Assembly: GCF_905220415.1 (NCBI RefSeq)
Contig: NC_059555.1
Span: forward strand, 8,176,001 to 8,240,000
From: Colias croceus
Lineage: Eukaryota > Arthropoda > Insecta > Lepidoptera > Pieridae
Length of the DNA: 64,000 nt
Direction: 5' to 3'
The notes below the pieces were generated by a model that ran no database searches, was not told the DNA's origin, and saw only the letters and a program-made list of their open reading frames with translations. Positions 12,401 to 21,464 of this stretch are shown here, piece after piece (positions within the stretch are counted from its first letter, which is position 1; each line of letters opens with the position of its first letter). The position numbers and the translations under genes were made by a program.

Positions 12401-15400
12401 GTGAGTTTTTTAGTGGTAAGAAATTTTAAATAAGTAGGTATACTAAACCAAGCACTTAGAACACCTGTAGATTATTAGATTGTAGAAAAAGTATGGAATC
12501 ATTTCTGTATTATACATATATTTTTAAGTTTTAGTAGTTAAGTTTTGTATAGAACTGTTATATTCAAATTATCACAGATAACGTAGACCCACAGAGAACC
12601 CACGTAGACTTTACATTGACTTCAATTTGTTTTACCTTGTGAATTAAACAACAGATTGGCACTAATGTTTAAATGTTCTTCAATAAGTGATAATTTATTA
12701 GTTACTTCCTAAGTTATTTATTCGATAATTTGTTCAGTTAGATACAGAATTATTAACATTGCTAATCGTTCAACATATATCACTTTTTAATTTATTCTCA
12801 GGAACTCGCTCATATATTGACTCAACTTTATCGAGTTTGAGCTCGTTCGATTCGTATTGAAAAATACACTAAAAAGTATTAAATAAAAATAACTACGTTA
12901 AAAACAACCGACTTAAAAAACAGAAAAGTGAAAATAACATCTATATGTTGAGATACCTAGTTAGCTTTTGTCCTAGTTACCTAGATGATACCACTACAAA
13001 GTGGACAACCAAATAAACTTAACTTTTTTGTATATAAAAACAATAGTTCATCAATGTATAAATATATTTTGTAGTGACTAACAGACTTTACAAACGTTGT
13101 TCCGCCAGAATACATTGACATTGTACAAAAAAATTGTTGACTAAATATAATATGTATGTATATTGTAAAAAAATTCAATTATCAACACATATTATATATT
13201 TTTTTAAATATAAACATTTAAATATTACAGATGAACCAGTATTCGGCCGCAAGTTAGAAGAAGTGTGTCCATCAACGAGTCCACGTGTACCAGATTTCGT
13301 TCGAGCGTGTGTTAAGGAGATAGAGAGCAGTGAAGAGAACATGTGCACGGACGGCTTGTATCGAGCGAGTGGGAATCTGAGCCAAGTGCAGAAGATTAGG
13401 CTTGAGGTGAGTTAATCATCATCATCATCATCATCACATTCATCATCATCATCATCACACTCATCATCAGCATCTTCACCATCACCATCATTATCATCAC
13501 TACCATCATAATCACCATCATCACCACCACCATCATCGTCATAATCATTATCATCACCGCCATCATCATTCCCACTGCTGGGATTCCCACACGGGCCCTC
13601 CCACAAGGGATTGAGGAAATTTTTGATTATTTGAAGTGAAACTTCTTTAGGCACGTTGATAGTAAAATTTCAAGGTTGCGTCATGTCAATACCGTTACGT
13701 CATTGAGTTGAATTTTCATTTCACGCTCTTTTTTTCCAATAATGAATATATTTTTAAGTTGTAAAGTCTTAGTATAGTAAATTATTTTTTGAAAAATAAG
13801 GTCATAAAGAAGTTTCACTTCTTACGTGTGTACACTAGTACACGCAACTTTTTTTTTTAAATTTTCTCTATTTTAAACTAACATTTATTAATAATTCCAG
13901 ATCGACCAAAACAATCTATCAGTTATAGAAAACAACACAGATATCCACGTGCTAACGGGATCTCTGAAACTGTTCTTCCGCGAACTGAAGGAGCCTCTCA
14001 TACCCTGTACTATGTTCGATAGAGTTCTGGCTGCTTGTTGTGAGTATTCTAAAACCTATTAAAATAATATATATGTAATTTTATATATTACTAGCTGTTC
14101 CCCGCGGATTCACCCGCATTGCTCCGCTCCTGTTGGTCGTAGCATGATGATATATAGCTCTTCCTCGATAAATGGGCTATCTAACTCCGAAAATTTTTTG
14201 AAATCGGAGCAGTAGTTCCTGAGATTAGCGCGTTCAAACAAACAAACTATTCAGCTTTATAATATTAGTGTAGATTTTTATTTTTTAAATACTTTATTTG
14301 CGTTCATAAACCACTGATTAGTAAGAATCTTATAAAGGAAAGAAAAAAGACATGAATTGTTTATTAATGTTTTGGTATCAATCGAATTGGTTACGTAGTA
14401 TAGATATATTTCTACTAAATCCCTTTGATTTTAAAATTAAATGAAGTTATGAAGAAATACGAAATGAAACTTATCGTGCATGTGTCCTTAACAAACTGGC
14501 TACTTATAGTATCCATTCTCTTTTAATATCAACACAAAGCATAATTAAAACATTTCTTTTAAAAATAGTCAATTAAATGGCACTGAAGTTTATATATAAA
14601 CTTTATTATTTATTTACGTTTTCTCTACATAAGAACCATCCTCGTACTTCAAGGAATATAATAAAAAAAGAATTATCGAAATCGGTACACCCGTTCACAG
14701 TTCACACGTGATGCCGTGACAACGCGAAACGGGTTTCATTTATATAATTATATAGATGAAGGCTTTATTTATTAAATTATGATAATTAATTTTTCAGCAA
14801 TCAAACCGAGGGAGGCCAGGGTCAAAGAGTTCCGAGACATCGTGCAGTCTCTACCTCAATGCAATAGAGATACGTTAAAATTCCTCCTCGAACATTTATT
14901 AAAGTGAGTTTATTTTTCAGTTATTTTTTATAATTATTGATTAGGAAGTATTTCACTATATTCTCCTAATTTATTAGAGAAATTATATCGTCTAAAGTGT
15001 CTATCAAATGTAATCAATATAAGGAATATAGGAAATAAATATAGCAATTGTCATACAAAAAGACAAACTTTAAGGTTTCAAACCTAAAAAAATCTTTGTT
15101 TATTCAATTCAGTGCAGTTTAGGCGTGAAAAACAGACAGTTAGATGTAATAATAAATGCACTTTATTTAGCACCAAATAAAAAAAAACAGACAATAAAAC
15201 AAAAATAAAAAGACAATATTAAAATGTTAAGCCAAAAAGGCGGCCTTATCGCTACTGAGCGATTTCTACCAGGCAACCTATGGGTAGGATTTTGAATTAA
15301 AAAAAGGGGGAAAACAATAGGTGGTGCAGTAGATAATAAAAATTTAATTATAATAGATTTAAACCAAATAACTACTTATAAATATATACATAATGAATAT

Positions 15401-15774
15401 GATTTATAAATGTACATAATTTCTATCGAATTTATAATATTATGAATTAAATTATAATATGGATTTACATTTATAGAGATTTGATACATTCAAGCTTATC
15501 AATAAAACTACATAATATTATTATATTAACACACAATTTTATTATAATAACTAATCTTTCAATATCTTTCAGAGTGACCCAATACAGCGAGCGCAACAGA
15601 ATGCACACAGCAAACCTCGCCATAGTATTCGGTCCTACATTACTCTGGGCACCAGAAGAACAAGCCCATCGAATAGCCATCGACTGCATACAACAGAACA
15701 ACGTCGTCGATATACTACTCAACGAATATAAAGATATATTCGCCGAAGATACCAAGGGAAAGAAAAAAGCGTGA
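400..15774 (+). CDS. PH and RhoGAP domain protein, ARHGAP12/15/27-like (12 exons)
   Basis: Predicted GTPase-activating protein that switches off Rho-family GTPases at membranes. Exons read by eye: 400-447, 4754-4886, 5429-5625, 6049-6195, 6722-6834, 7707-7821, 8455-8569, 11948-12085, 13231-13406, 13901-14039, 14798-14903, 15573-15774. Every junction is GT-AG, all phases match, and the total is 1629 nt (542 aa plus TGA). Residues 1-126 are Ser/Pro/Arg-rich and look disordered. A PH domain covers about 128-250 and the RhoGAP domain about 335-535. The RhoGAP part shows GLYRASGN with the catalytic arginine finger near residue 380, LKLFFRELKEPLIP, and NLAIVFGPTLL. The sequence before the GAP domain (RLRKFFAKRPAM...KKGIYKDEPVFG) matches the ARHGAP15/12/27 subgroup as I know it. 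No SH3 or WW domain is seen, so it resembles the short ARHGAP15 layout. Exon 1 is the least certain. Introns hold Helitron-like elements, MITEs, a minisatellite and a CAT repeat. Confidence 0.88.
589..711 (-). repeat. Interspersed repeat family R-A, copy 1
   Basis: Reads in reverse as a segment beginning ACGTGTGGCACTCGGGGAC and ending near GATTCGGTCCC. Two more copies lie at 38567-38722 and 50707-50871, both on the plus strand. GC-rich compared with its surroundings. Family name unknown; probably part of a larger retroelement. Confidence 0.6.
930..1104 (-). mobile_element. Helitron-like (Lep1-type) element, group B
   Basis: On the minus strand it runs from TCCCTACTAATATTATAAATG to CTAG, flanked by A and T, as expected for Helitron insertion between A and T. 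A GC-rich imperfect hairpin (CGGGCGAAGCCGGGGCGGAC) precedes the CTAG end. It has no coding capacity. Group B copies share a CTGTCTGTCTG tract and the phrase ACTACTGAACCAATTTGCATG. Confidence 0.7.
1323..1497 (+). mobile_element. Helitron-like element, group C
   Basis: Contains AAATCTCGTGTCACAATG near its start and ends CCGCGGGCGGTAAG then CTAG. It is the same group as the head-to-tail pair at 36235-36588, with small differences. The 5' boundary is uncertain by a few bases. Confidence 0.65.
2095..2150 (+). repeat. Retroposon tail motif
   Basis: Contains ACCGACTTCAAAAAAAAGG followed by AGGAGGTTATCAATTCG, a phrase common at the 3' ends of lepidopteran non-LTR elements. Only this tail is recognisable. 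Confidence 0.4.
6049..7821 (+). CDS. PH-domain exons of the RhoGAP gene (6049-6195, 6722-6834, 7707-7821)
   Basis: The first exon gives the opening strands (VLYEGPIKRTKFFEGGKKSKKNW then CYMILTPTALVFYKD). The second gives ELVLPLLNAHVV, and the third gives RSLVLTVEHDQYLIQDES followed by the C-terminal helix AKRLLKCIQNVI. The tryptophan usually found in that helix is absent, so membrane or lipid binding may be altered; this is a weak inference. The K/R-rich first loop could contact phosphoinositides. The intron between the last two exons carries a fold-back element and a 23-bp minisatellite. Confidence 0.8.
6402..6570 (-). mobile_element. Helitron-like element, group B, in a PH-domain intron
   Basis: Minus-strand ends are TCTATACTAATATTATAAAG and CTAG. 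It lies about 150 nt upstream of the exon at 6722 and contributes no exon sequence. Confidence 0.65.
6955..7151. mobile_element. Fold-back MITE, copy 1 (partial right end)
   Basis: Arms of roughly 80 nt pair with each other: ACTTCATACAACACGTTCG... on the left and its reverse complement on the right, with the core AAGGGTATT near the centre. A second copy is at 16494-16714. The right terminus is lost at about 7151, where unrelated sequence leads into the minisatellite. Confidence 0.7.
7188..7480. repeat. 23-bp minisatellite array, about 13 units
   Basis: Tandem units close to GACAGCGAGACGTGTAATACA plus CA, with some 25-bp variants containing GAGACAGTGAG. As 23 is not a multiple of three, the minus strand gives open shadow frames of cyclic Tyr/Thr/Ser/Arg/Cys peptides in several phases; these are not genes. 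It lies in the intron between two PH-domain exons. Confidence 0.9.
8007..8182 (+). mobile_element. Helitron-like element, group D
   Basis: Begins A|TCTATATGTACC and contains the group D phrase CCTTG..GTACGAGGATGGTTCTTAT. The 3' end is decayed (GTTAGCT instead of CTAG). Confidence 0.55.
10656..11072 (+). CDS. Coding-looking segment in RhoGAP intron 7; possible alternative first exon
   Basis: A 138-codon open frame, or 105 codons from the ATG at 10755, lies between RhoGAP exons 7 and 8. Its product is rich in Lys, Ser and Pro: a run of KSP repeats near the start, STPDISK and SIPNISK as two related copies, then SPTSPKHSPKEK. Such structured bias in an AT-rich intron suggests real protein. It has no convincing acceptor, so it would be a first exon from an internal promoter. 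Phase-1 GT sites that would fit exon 8 exist (for example at 11051) but are weak donors. It may instead be a small intronless gene or chance. No known domain. Confidence 0.35.
   Translation: MLCDMNFNTEYLAMDYFIVNSFVEVGKTELKVKMEKKPKSPKSPKSPDKNKDANSHSKNVSNKSLPKKSQSTPDISKLASKSIPNISKHFAEKESGYLKSPTSPKHSPKEKAHHSKLKSLFGSQHFTYDLHRTHYLVI
11535..11709. mobile_element. PIF/Harbinger-like MITE, copy 1
   Basis: Terminal inverted repeats of more than 60 bp (GGCCGGTTGCAGAGCTTCAC on the left; the right end is its complement with two or three changes) are flanked on both sides by TTA at 11532-11534 and 11710-11712. A TTA duplication is typical of PIF/Harbinger. No coding capacity. Copy 2 is at 52415-52623. 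Confidence 0.75.
11948..15774 (+). CDS. RhoGAP-domain exons of the RhoGAP gene
   Basis: Five exons: 11948-12085 (linker plus basic helix), 13231-13406 (arginine-finger exon), 13901-14039, 14798-14903 and 15573-15774. Read together they form an unbroken GAP domain including DIHVLTGSLKLFFREL, LPQCNRDTLKFLLEHLLK and HTANLAIVFGPTLLW. The catalytic arginine and the surrounding conserved residues are intact, so activity is expected. The protein ends with a short basic tail (KGKKKA). The last exon is preceded by a clear pyrimidine-rich acceptor ending at 15572. Confidence 0.92.
13415..13571. repeat. Imperfect (CAT)n microsatellite directly after a RhoGAP donor site
   Basis: About 150 nt of CAT/CAC trinucleotides begin nine bases downstream of the donor of the arginine-finger exon (ends 13406). 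The minus-strand frames through it, rich in Met/Val or Asp, are artefacts. Confidence 0.9.
14091..14274 (-). mobile_element. Helitron-like element, group A
   Basis: Minus strand TCTACACTAATATTATAAAGC to CTAG. Group A copies share GAAGAGTTTGTTTG, ...GCGCTAATCTCAGGAACTAC... and an ACCGCGG hairpin before CTAG. It starts 52 nt after the donor at 14040. Confidence 0.7.
14612..14756 (-). mobile_element. Helitron-like element, group D, 3' truncated
   Basis: Carries TTCTCTACATAAGAACCATCC and the complement of the group D start, but lacks the GC hairpin and CTAG end. Confidence 0.5.
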
Positions 15775-17090
15775 TTTGTGAAGACGAAATATTGTAAAAG
15801 TGATTGACTTTGATAACGGGTTCCAGCAAGTTCTAGTGGAGAAGGCTTTGTGGGTGTATCGTCTAATAAAGTTGTTTTGTTAGGCGGCGTTACTGTGGAT
15901 GGTGTTGTTTTTATCTGTGACGTCAAAATTAACTTATTTTAAAACATTTGAAAGATGAATATTTAATAATTATAAATAAAAAATTATATGTCTACGTATA
16001 TCGATGATTTTATCATAGTCATGTTAGTGTAAAATTTATCTGTATGCGTGATCTCTATTCGAAGGTTCGATTTAATATCATGACATCATTGAAATTCCTT
16101 TAAATGCCAAAGTAGCTGTCGAAAATATAAAATAAAAAATTCCAAAATTTATATGCGTTGTGATTTATGCAATTTATCGAAGACTGTCTGAGGCTCTAGA
16201 AGTAATATTAAAGCGTTGAATTCTACGTGCGATATTTATTTACCGACGTTATTTTGGGGCCAACATTGTATATATCCTTATAGAGTAGGCTTGAAGCCAG
16301 CTATTTTGTGCCTTAAGCTTGTTATTTGTAAATATAGTTGACCAGTTATGTGATAACGTTAGTGAATCGAGTCCGTTTCAATATCTAGGTCTAGTCCTTA
16401 TTTTATGTCTGATCGACTTCAATCGTACATAACTAGCAATGAGTGAACTGCTTTGTACAGCGTGTTGAATACTTTCATTTTTCCCTATTAACACAGTATA
16501 CAGTATAGTAGGGAAACTTCATACTTCAGACACGTTCGAAATGGCTCACGTAGACAGGCAAGCATGTTTACGAGAATCTTAAGGGTATTGTCACAATTGA
16601 CAGATATAAGAATACCCTTATGATTCTCGTAAACACGCTTGTTTGTGTGCGTGAGCCATTTCAAACGTGTTGTATGAAGTTTCCCTACTGGTTCTGGTTG
16701 TATCTGTATACTGTTTTAGCGTTTATTTATACAGATGAAATTTAAGCAATATATTTTGCTGCTGTTTTTACATAAATTCTGTGTTGTGTCAAATTATAAA
16801 TGTATTCTTAGTGTAAAAAATGCAATAACGTTGTTATAACTTATAATGTATTGTAATCTTTAGGTTTTTTAATGTGTTTAAAATATTTTGTAAGTACATG
16901 TTATTTGATACGCTGTATAAATCATGTATATATTGTATGCAACACCCAATATCAAGCTAGAAACCAAAGTTTTGTATTTTCGGCCGATAGTGTATCTATC
17001 AATATAATTTGTTGTGTAGTTTATGTTAAGTATTTTAATGAAATATCGCTTGAAATAGACGAAGTTAAATAAATAAAATACAATTATACG
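15775..17090 (+). other. Probable 3' UTR of the RhoGAP gene, with a fold-back MITE inside
   Basis: No coding signal. AATAAA occurs 200 nt after the stop (15975-15980) and again as overlapping copies at 17068-17077. If the distal signal is used, the 3' UTR contains the fold-back element at 16494-16714. Short and long forms may both exist; which is used cannot be told from sequence. Confidence 0.45.
16494..16714. mobile_element. Fold-back MITE, copy 2 (complete)
   Basis: Outer ends ACAGTATAC and GTATACTGT bracket two long arms sharing TAGGGAAACTTCATAC and GAGAATC..AAGGGTATT. The spacer between arms is short (near TGTCACAATTGACAGATATA), so the transcript would fold into one long hairpin. Lies within the possible long 3' UTR of the RhoGAP gene. 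Confidence 0.75.
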
Positions 17091-17249
17091 GTATTCGGTT
17101 ATTTTATTTCATCAATCCTGGAAAATTAATTACCTACTTTATTAATTACTTCATTTGCTGTACTATTTTTTTAATTTTAACGTAAATCCCCTTTTTCAAA
17201 CCTCCAGGGGTTGAATTGTGAAAAAGTAGTGCAAAACTTATTTTACACC

Positions 17250-17453
17250 CTCGATCTTCCCGTCCGATTAGGGCCCTTCTGGCCTCCTCCACTCAAGCGA
17301 CAGCCCAAGCCGAGGTTCGAGATCCCCGTCAAGGGGGGACGCCCTTGTGCATGTCGCAACCAGGGTGAACCTTCAGTTCACCCCCGCGTCCGCGTTAAAA
17401 TGTAGAAGCCCTTCTGGCTAACATTGAGAAACACCTTACAAAAAAAAAAAAAA
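17250..17453 (+). mobile_element. Retroposon 3' end with poly(A), family R-B, copy 1
   Basis: GC-rich sequence (GAACCTTCAGTTCACCCCCG, CCCTTCTGGCTAACATTGAG) ends in a run of A at 17440-17452. The same tail recurs at 49885-50013 with a target-site duplication, so this is a poly(A) retroposon, probably a 5'-truncated non-LTR element. 5' limit approximate. Confidence 0.6.
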
Positions 17454-18322
17454 CCCTCGATCTTGCAGTTATAGTTCTTATATTTTAATTCAAATCGGCT
17501 CAGTAGTTTAGGCGTTGAAAGGTTACAGACAAACTAGCTTTTACGTCATTAGAATGGATGTCATATCGTAAGATAGATATTGGAATTATCATAAATGCAG
17601 CCTCTTTATGAATGATTATACATACTGAATAAATTGGGTTCGATTCCCATTAAGTAAATATCTTAAATATTAAAATTGTTTATGCAGTTTAAAAAAAGGA
17701 TATTTATTTTACAACAATAGTATTGCTTTACTCAGTTTTCAACTAGATGGCGTTTTGTGAAATGTTCAATTAACTGCCTTGGCTCCGCACGGCTACTTAT
17801 ATAAATATAGGATTTCAAATAGGTACTATCCTAATAAAAATGGAGACATATCCATCAAAGAAAAATGATAGATATCGGTTCAGCAGTTCTCAAGTGTCCT
17901 TCAACTTCATAGTTTTTAAATGTTTTGGTGTCATAAGGAATAGGAATTTCCAACAGTTGCCTGATCTTATAAATTGCGTAAACTAGGACCCATAAATGAC
18001 AATAAACCATTTCTACATCACAAAAGCTAACTACATTATTACTAAGTGTACCAGTAAATCTATCATCATTAGATAGAGTACTGTTATAAATACACTTGCC
18101 TCCATTAGCAATTAGGTAATGTAAACAATATTGCCAGGGTGAAAAATTGGACGCGACAACCTTGCCACTTAATTAAATTAAATAATCGCATGGTAAACAG
18201 ACACAAATATATTTCTAATTACCTTGACATTGCATCACACCTCGACGGGAACATGTTATAATTTAATGATAAGATCATTCTCTTCAATAATTAATCTTTG
18301 TGATTTTGCTGATTATAACTAA

Positions 18323-18498
18323 CTTGCTATGTTCCGCAGTTTTACCCGCATTCCTCCGCTCTTGTTGATGGTATTATATAGCCTTCCTCGATTAATGAGC
18401 TATCAAACACCTTAAGAATTTTTCAAATCGGACCTGTAGTTCCCGAGATTATCGCGTTCAAACAAACAAACTCTTCAGCTTTATAGTATTAGTATAGA
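18323..18498 (-). mobile_element. Helitron-like element, group A
   Basis: Minus-strand start TCTATACTAATACTATAAAG is intact. The 3' end is decayed (CTTGC on the plus strand where CTAGC is expected). Confidence 0.55.
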
Positions 18499-18871
18499 TT
18501 TTTCATCGATAGCCAGTGAAAAACTTTTGTAAGATTGAGGTAAATTAACAAACATAAAACGAGTATTGTGAAAATAAAATTTTTAAGCATAATGCAGAAG
18601 ATTAGATAAACTTTGTACGAATTGTCAAGAATGAAAATTGTATATGTACTAAGTACAGACTTTTTGAACTAAATAACACAATAATTTAATTCTCTATCCA
18701 ATAACAATAAAATATTATAGAAGATTGATCTAAAATTCCAGTTTCGATCTATCTACATAACTACACAGGAGTAGGGAAATGCTGTTCCAAAGCCATGCCT
18801 CGTTACTCGTAGAACCTGTAAAGTTTTTTTTTAGGAATTAAATAAAACGAATTACATATTGTTAAAAACAG

Positions 18872-18877
18872 TTTATT
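18872..18877 (-). terminator. Candidate poly(A) signal of gene 2
   Basis: AATAAA on the minus strand is the first such signal next to a change from repeat-free sequence to repeat-bearing intergenic DNA. It would give gene 2 a 3' UTR of about 2.6 kb. Earlier weaker signals are possible. Confidence 0.3.
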
Positions 18878-21464
18878 CATACAAACGGATACTGTTAGTA
18901 TTTTACACGGATGTATTTCTTTTTTTTTCTTTTTCATATTTAACAGTCTTTTTGCGATACAACTATCCAATATTGTGACGTAACGATAGCGATTTATAAA
19001 ATAGGAATGTTATGTTAACTTAAAAAATAATATAATGAATACTACCACTAATTATTAACATATAAACATTTTTTACCTATACATATATATTATACTATGG
19101 ATAACGTATTTCGGGCTTGCATATGGAAGGGTAGGTTCGGTTAGTAAAGTAGGTAGGGACACTAAAATAATGAAGAAACTAGCTAGATCCTAATAAATTA
19201 ATCTTAAAATGTTTCTATGTACTCATAAAAACGCTATGAATGAAACCAATTTATTTTGTAATAATAGTTCCAAGATTGTAGTGGCTGTTTTTCACACTAT
19301 AAATCATAAGAACCGCTTTATTTTTATCAAAGGGTGCATAATAAATTAGGCTAGTTTGTTGCCCTATACCGTGCCCTGAGTTAAAATCACACTCAACACT
19401 TAAATTATTCATACTGAAAGAACTATTGACGGTAACAAACAGAATGTTTTCTGAAAGTATTTGACCTAATATATTTTAGAATGACTACGGTCATGGGCAT
19501 ACATGCACGCTTTTTTTAAGAATGTTTGGAAAAAGTAGCATTATATTTCTTTAATTTAAGACACTATATAAGTATACTGTTTTATTGAAGCTAGTAAACG
19601 ATTTTTAAAATAAACGATGATAACACGCAAGCAGTGGATGGATTTATGAATTAATATAAAATAAATCGTAATTTGTATTGTTTGAGTACCTTATGCAAGC
19701 CCATATAAATTATACGTTTATTATGTAAAAATTTCCATTTATCACTCAGTGAGTTTTCCTGAAACATCAAAGGGAGAGACAAAATCACACGAAACAAAAA
19801 ATCTTGTGATCGTCATTTGATTAATAAAACTCTGATTACTTTATATTTTTTACATTATATTCATCACGATATATCAAACAGACATAACTAAAAAAAAATT
19901 TAAAAAATGTCTCTCTCTTTATTTCTTTCACATTTTTCCATATCAGTTATTCCATGCATTCTTTAATACATTTTTACAGATAAAACAATGATTTTTTGGT
20001 ATTCTATAGTAAACAAAAAATGTTTCTCTACACAATAATTGTATTAGGTACTTATAATGACAGACATCGCTAAAGAATGGCCGATTCTTGCCTAGAAATA
20101 AAAAATATTACCTCTCTATTACAAAGCTAACTATATGCTATTCAGAAAGCTCATGATTTACATTACGTTTAACATTTCATTTATAATTTCCATAACACGT
20201 TGCATACTTTTTTATTAATTTTTTGGCAGTCGAAAAAGTATTGAGCTTAAAATCAACCAATCATCCAACTTATTTTGTTTATCCTGTAAAATTATTTACA
20301 TGTGTAACGAAAAAAAGCACATATTAATTAGCTTATGCTATAATTACAAAAATTACGTTACTTTCAATATTACAAAATCTCCTTTCTTACTATTCACATC
20401 AGCACAAATACAAAAAATCTTGATTATAAATATATAAAAAGTGCTAAAATGTTCCAAAAATGTGTCAACAATCTATTTTTCTACGTATGTATGTTTCATT
20501 TTTGCAAACGCGAAATTAAAACAAATAGCTAATATTTATAGCAACACCGAATATTATTGATAATCTGGTGTTACTATCAATAAAATATATTTCTGTATAC
20601 ATTTATTCTAATTTAAGCTCAATGAAATGGCATAGGTACTCTAAATTTCCGTAATACCCTACTATGAAAAGCATAATGATTAAAATTGAAATGAAAATAG
20701 GACCAAGACAATATAAATTTTATTAAGTAATTTAAATTATTTGGTCAATTGTGAAAAAAATGGTTTGTAAATTGGACTTTTACCACAGGTTTTTCCTTTA
20801 TCATTATTCATATTTACAATATTTCCTCCAACAATAATTAATCTGCTTTAGTAACATTCATTCAGCATAATGAATAATAAAATAATGTAAACACACATTT
20901 GTTATCTTTTTCCCGCCAAAACTTATCTCGTGTTTAGGGAAATGACAGAAAGGAGGTCAGCTGTCAATAAAAAAAAATAAAGCACGTGTTGTGACCACAA
21001 CACGATATCGCATTTTTTAAAGTCAAGGTAACTGGGAATACGATATAAGCGTGTCCTTGAATTGCTAAGGTCACGCGATATTGTAATACTACCTACTTAC
21101 TTCCAATCATCATGTCACATTACTTTTTTCAAATTCCCAAACTTTGGTTTATAGGTCAATACATTAAATCTCATTATGGAACGAGGTCATCTTACTTCAT
21201 TATTTAAGACTTTTCTAACGTCCTATTTGGTTCTATTGTAAACTTTAAATCGATCTTTATTACGAGCAGGTCCTAACAAACAATAAAACACTTCCAAACT
21301 AATTAGGAACATTTTAATACAAAACAATCGTTACAAATTATCAATCTAACAACATCATTCACTATAACTATAGAATAACATTAAAAAGCATTGCAGTCTG
21401 TCGCATCACCAACGTATATTATTTAATATATTATGTGCTAAACTAACTAATTAGTAATTAACTG
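18878..21464 (-). other. Probable long 3' UTR of gene 2
   Basis: About 2.6 kb of AT-rich sequence directly downstream of the gene 2 stop, with none of the Helitron-like or MITE insertions that litter the rest of the window. That absence suggests transcribed, constrained DNA. Inference only. Confidence 0.35.

Larger units (their letters stand above)
17091..18860. other. Intergenic interval between convergent genes 1 and 2
   Basis: Apart from a retroposon tail (17250-17453) and a Helitron-like element (18323-18498) there is nothing I can identify. The open frame at 17211-17405 lies in the retroposon and is not a gene. Confidence 0.5.

Noticed and set aside
13396..13654. Met/Val-rich and Asp-rich minus-strand frames
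   Set aside because: Translations of the CAT microsatellite next to a RhoGAP exon.
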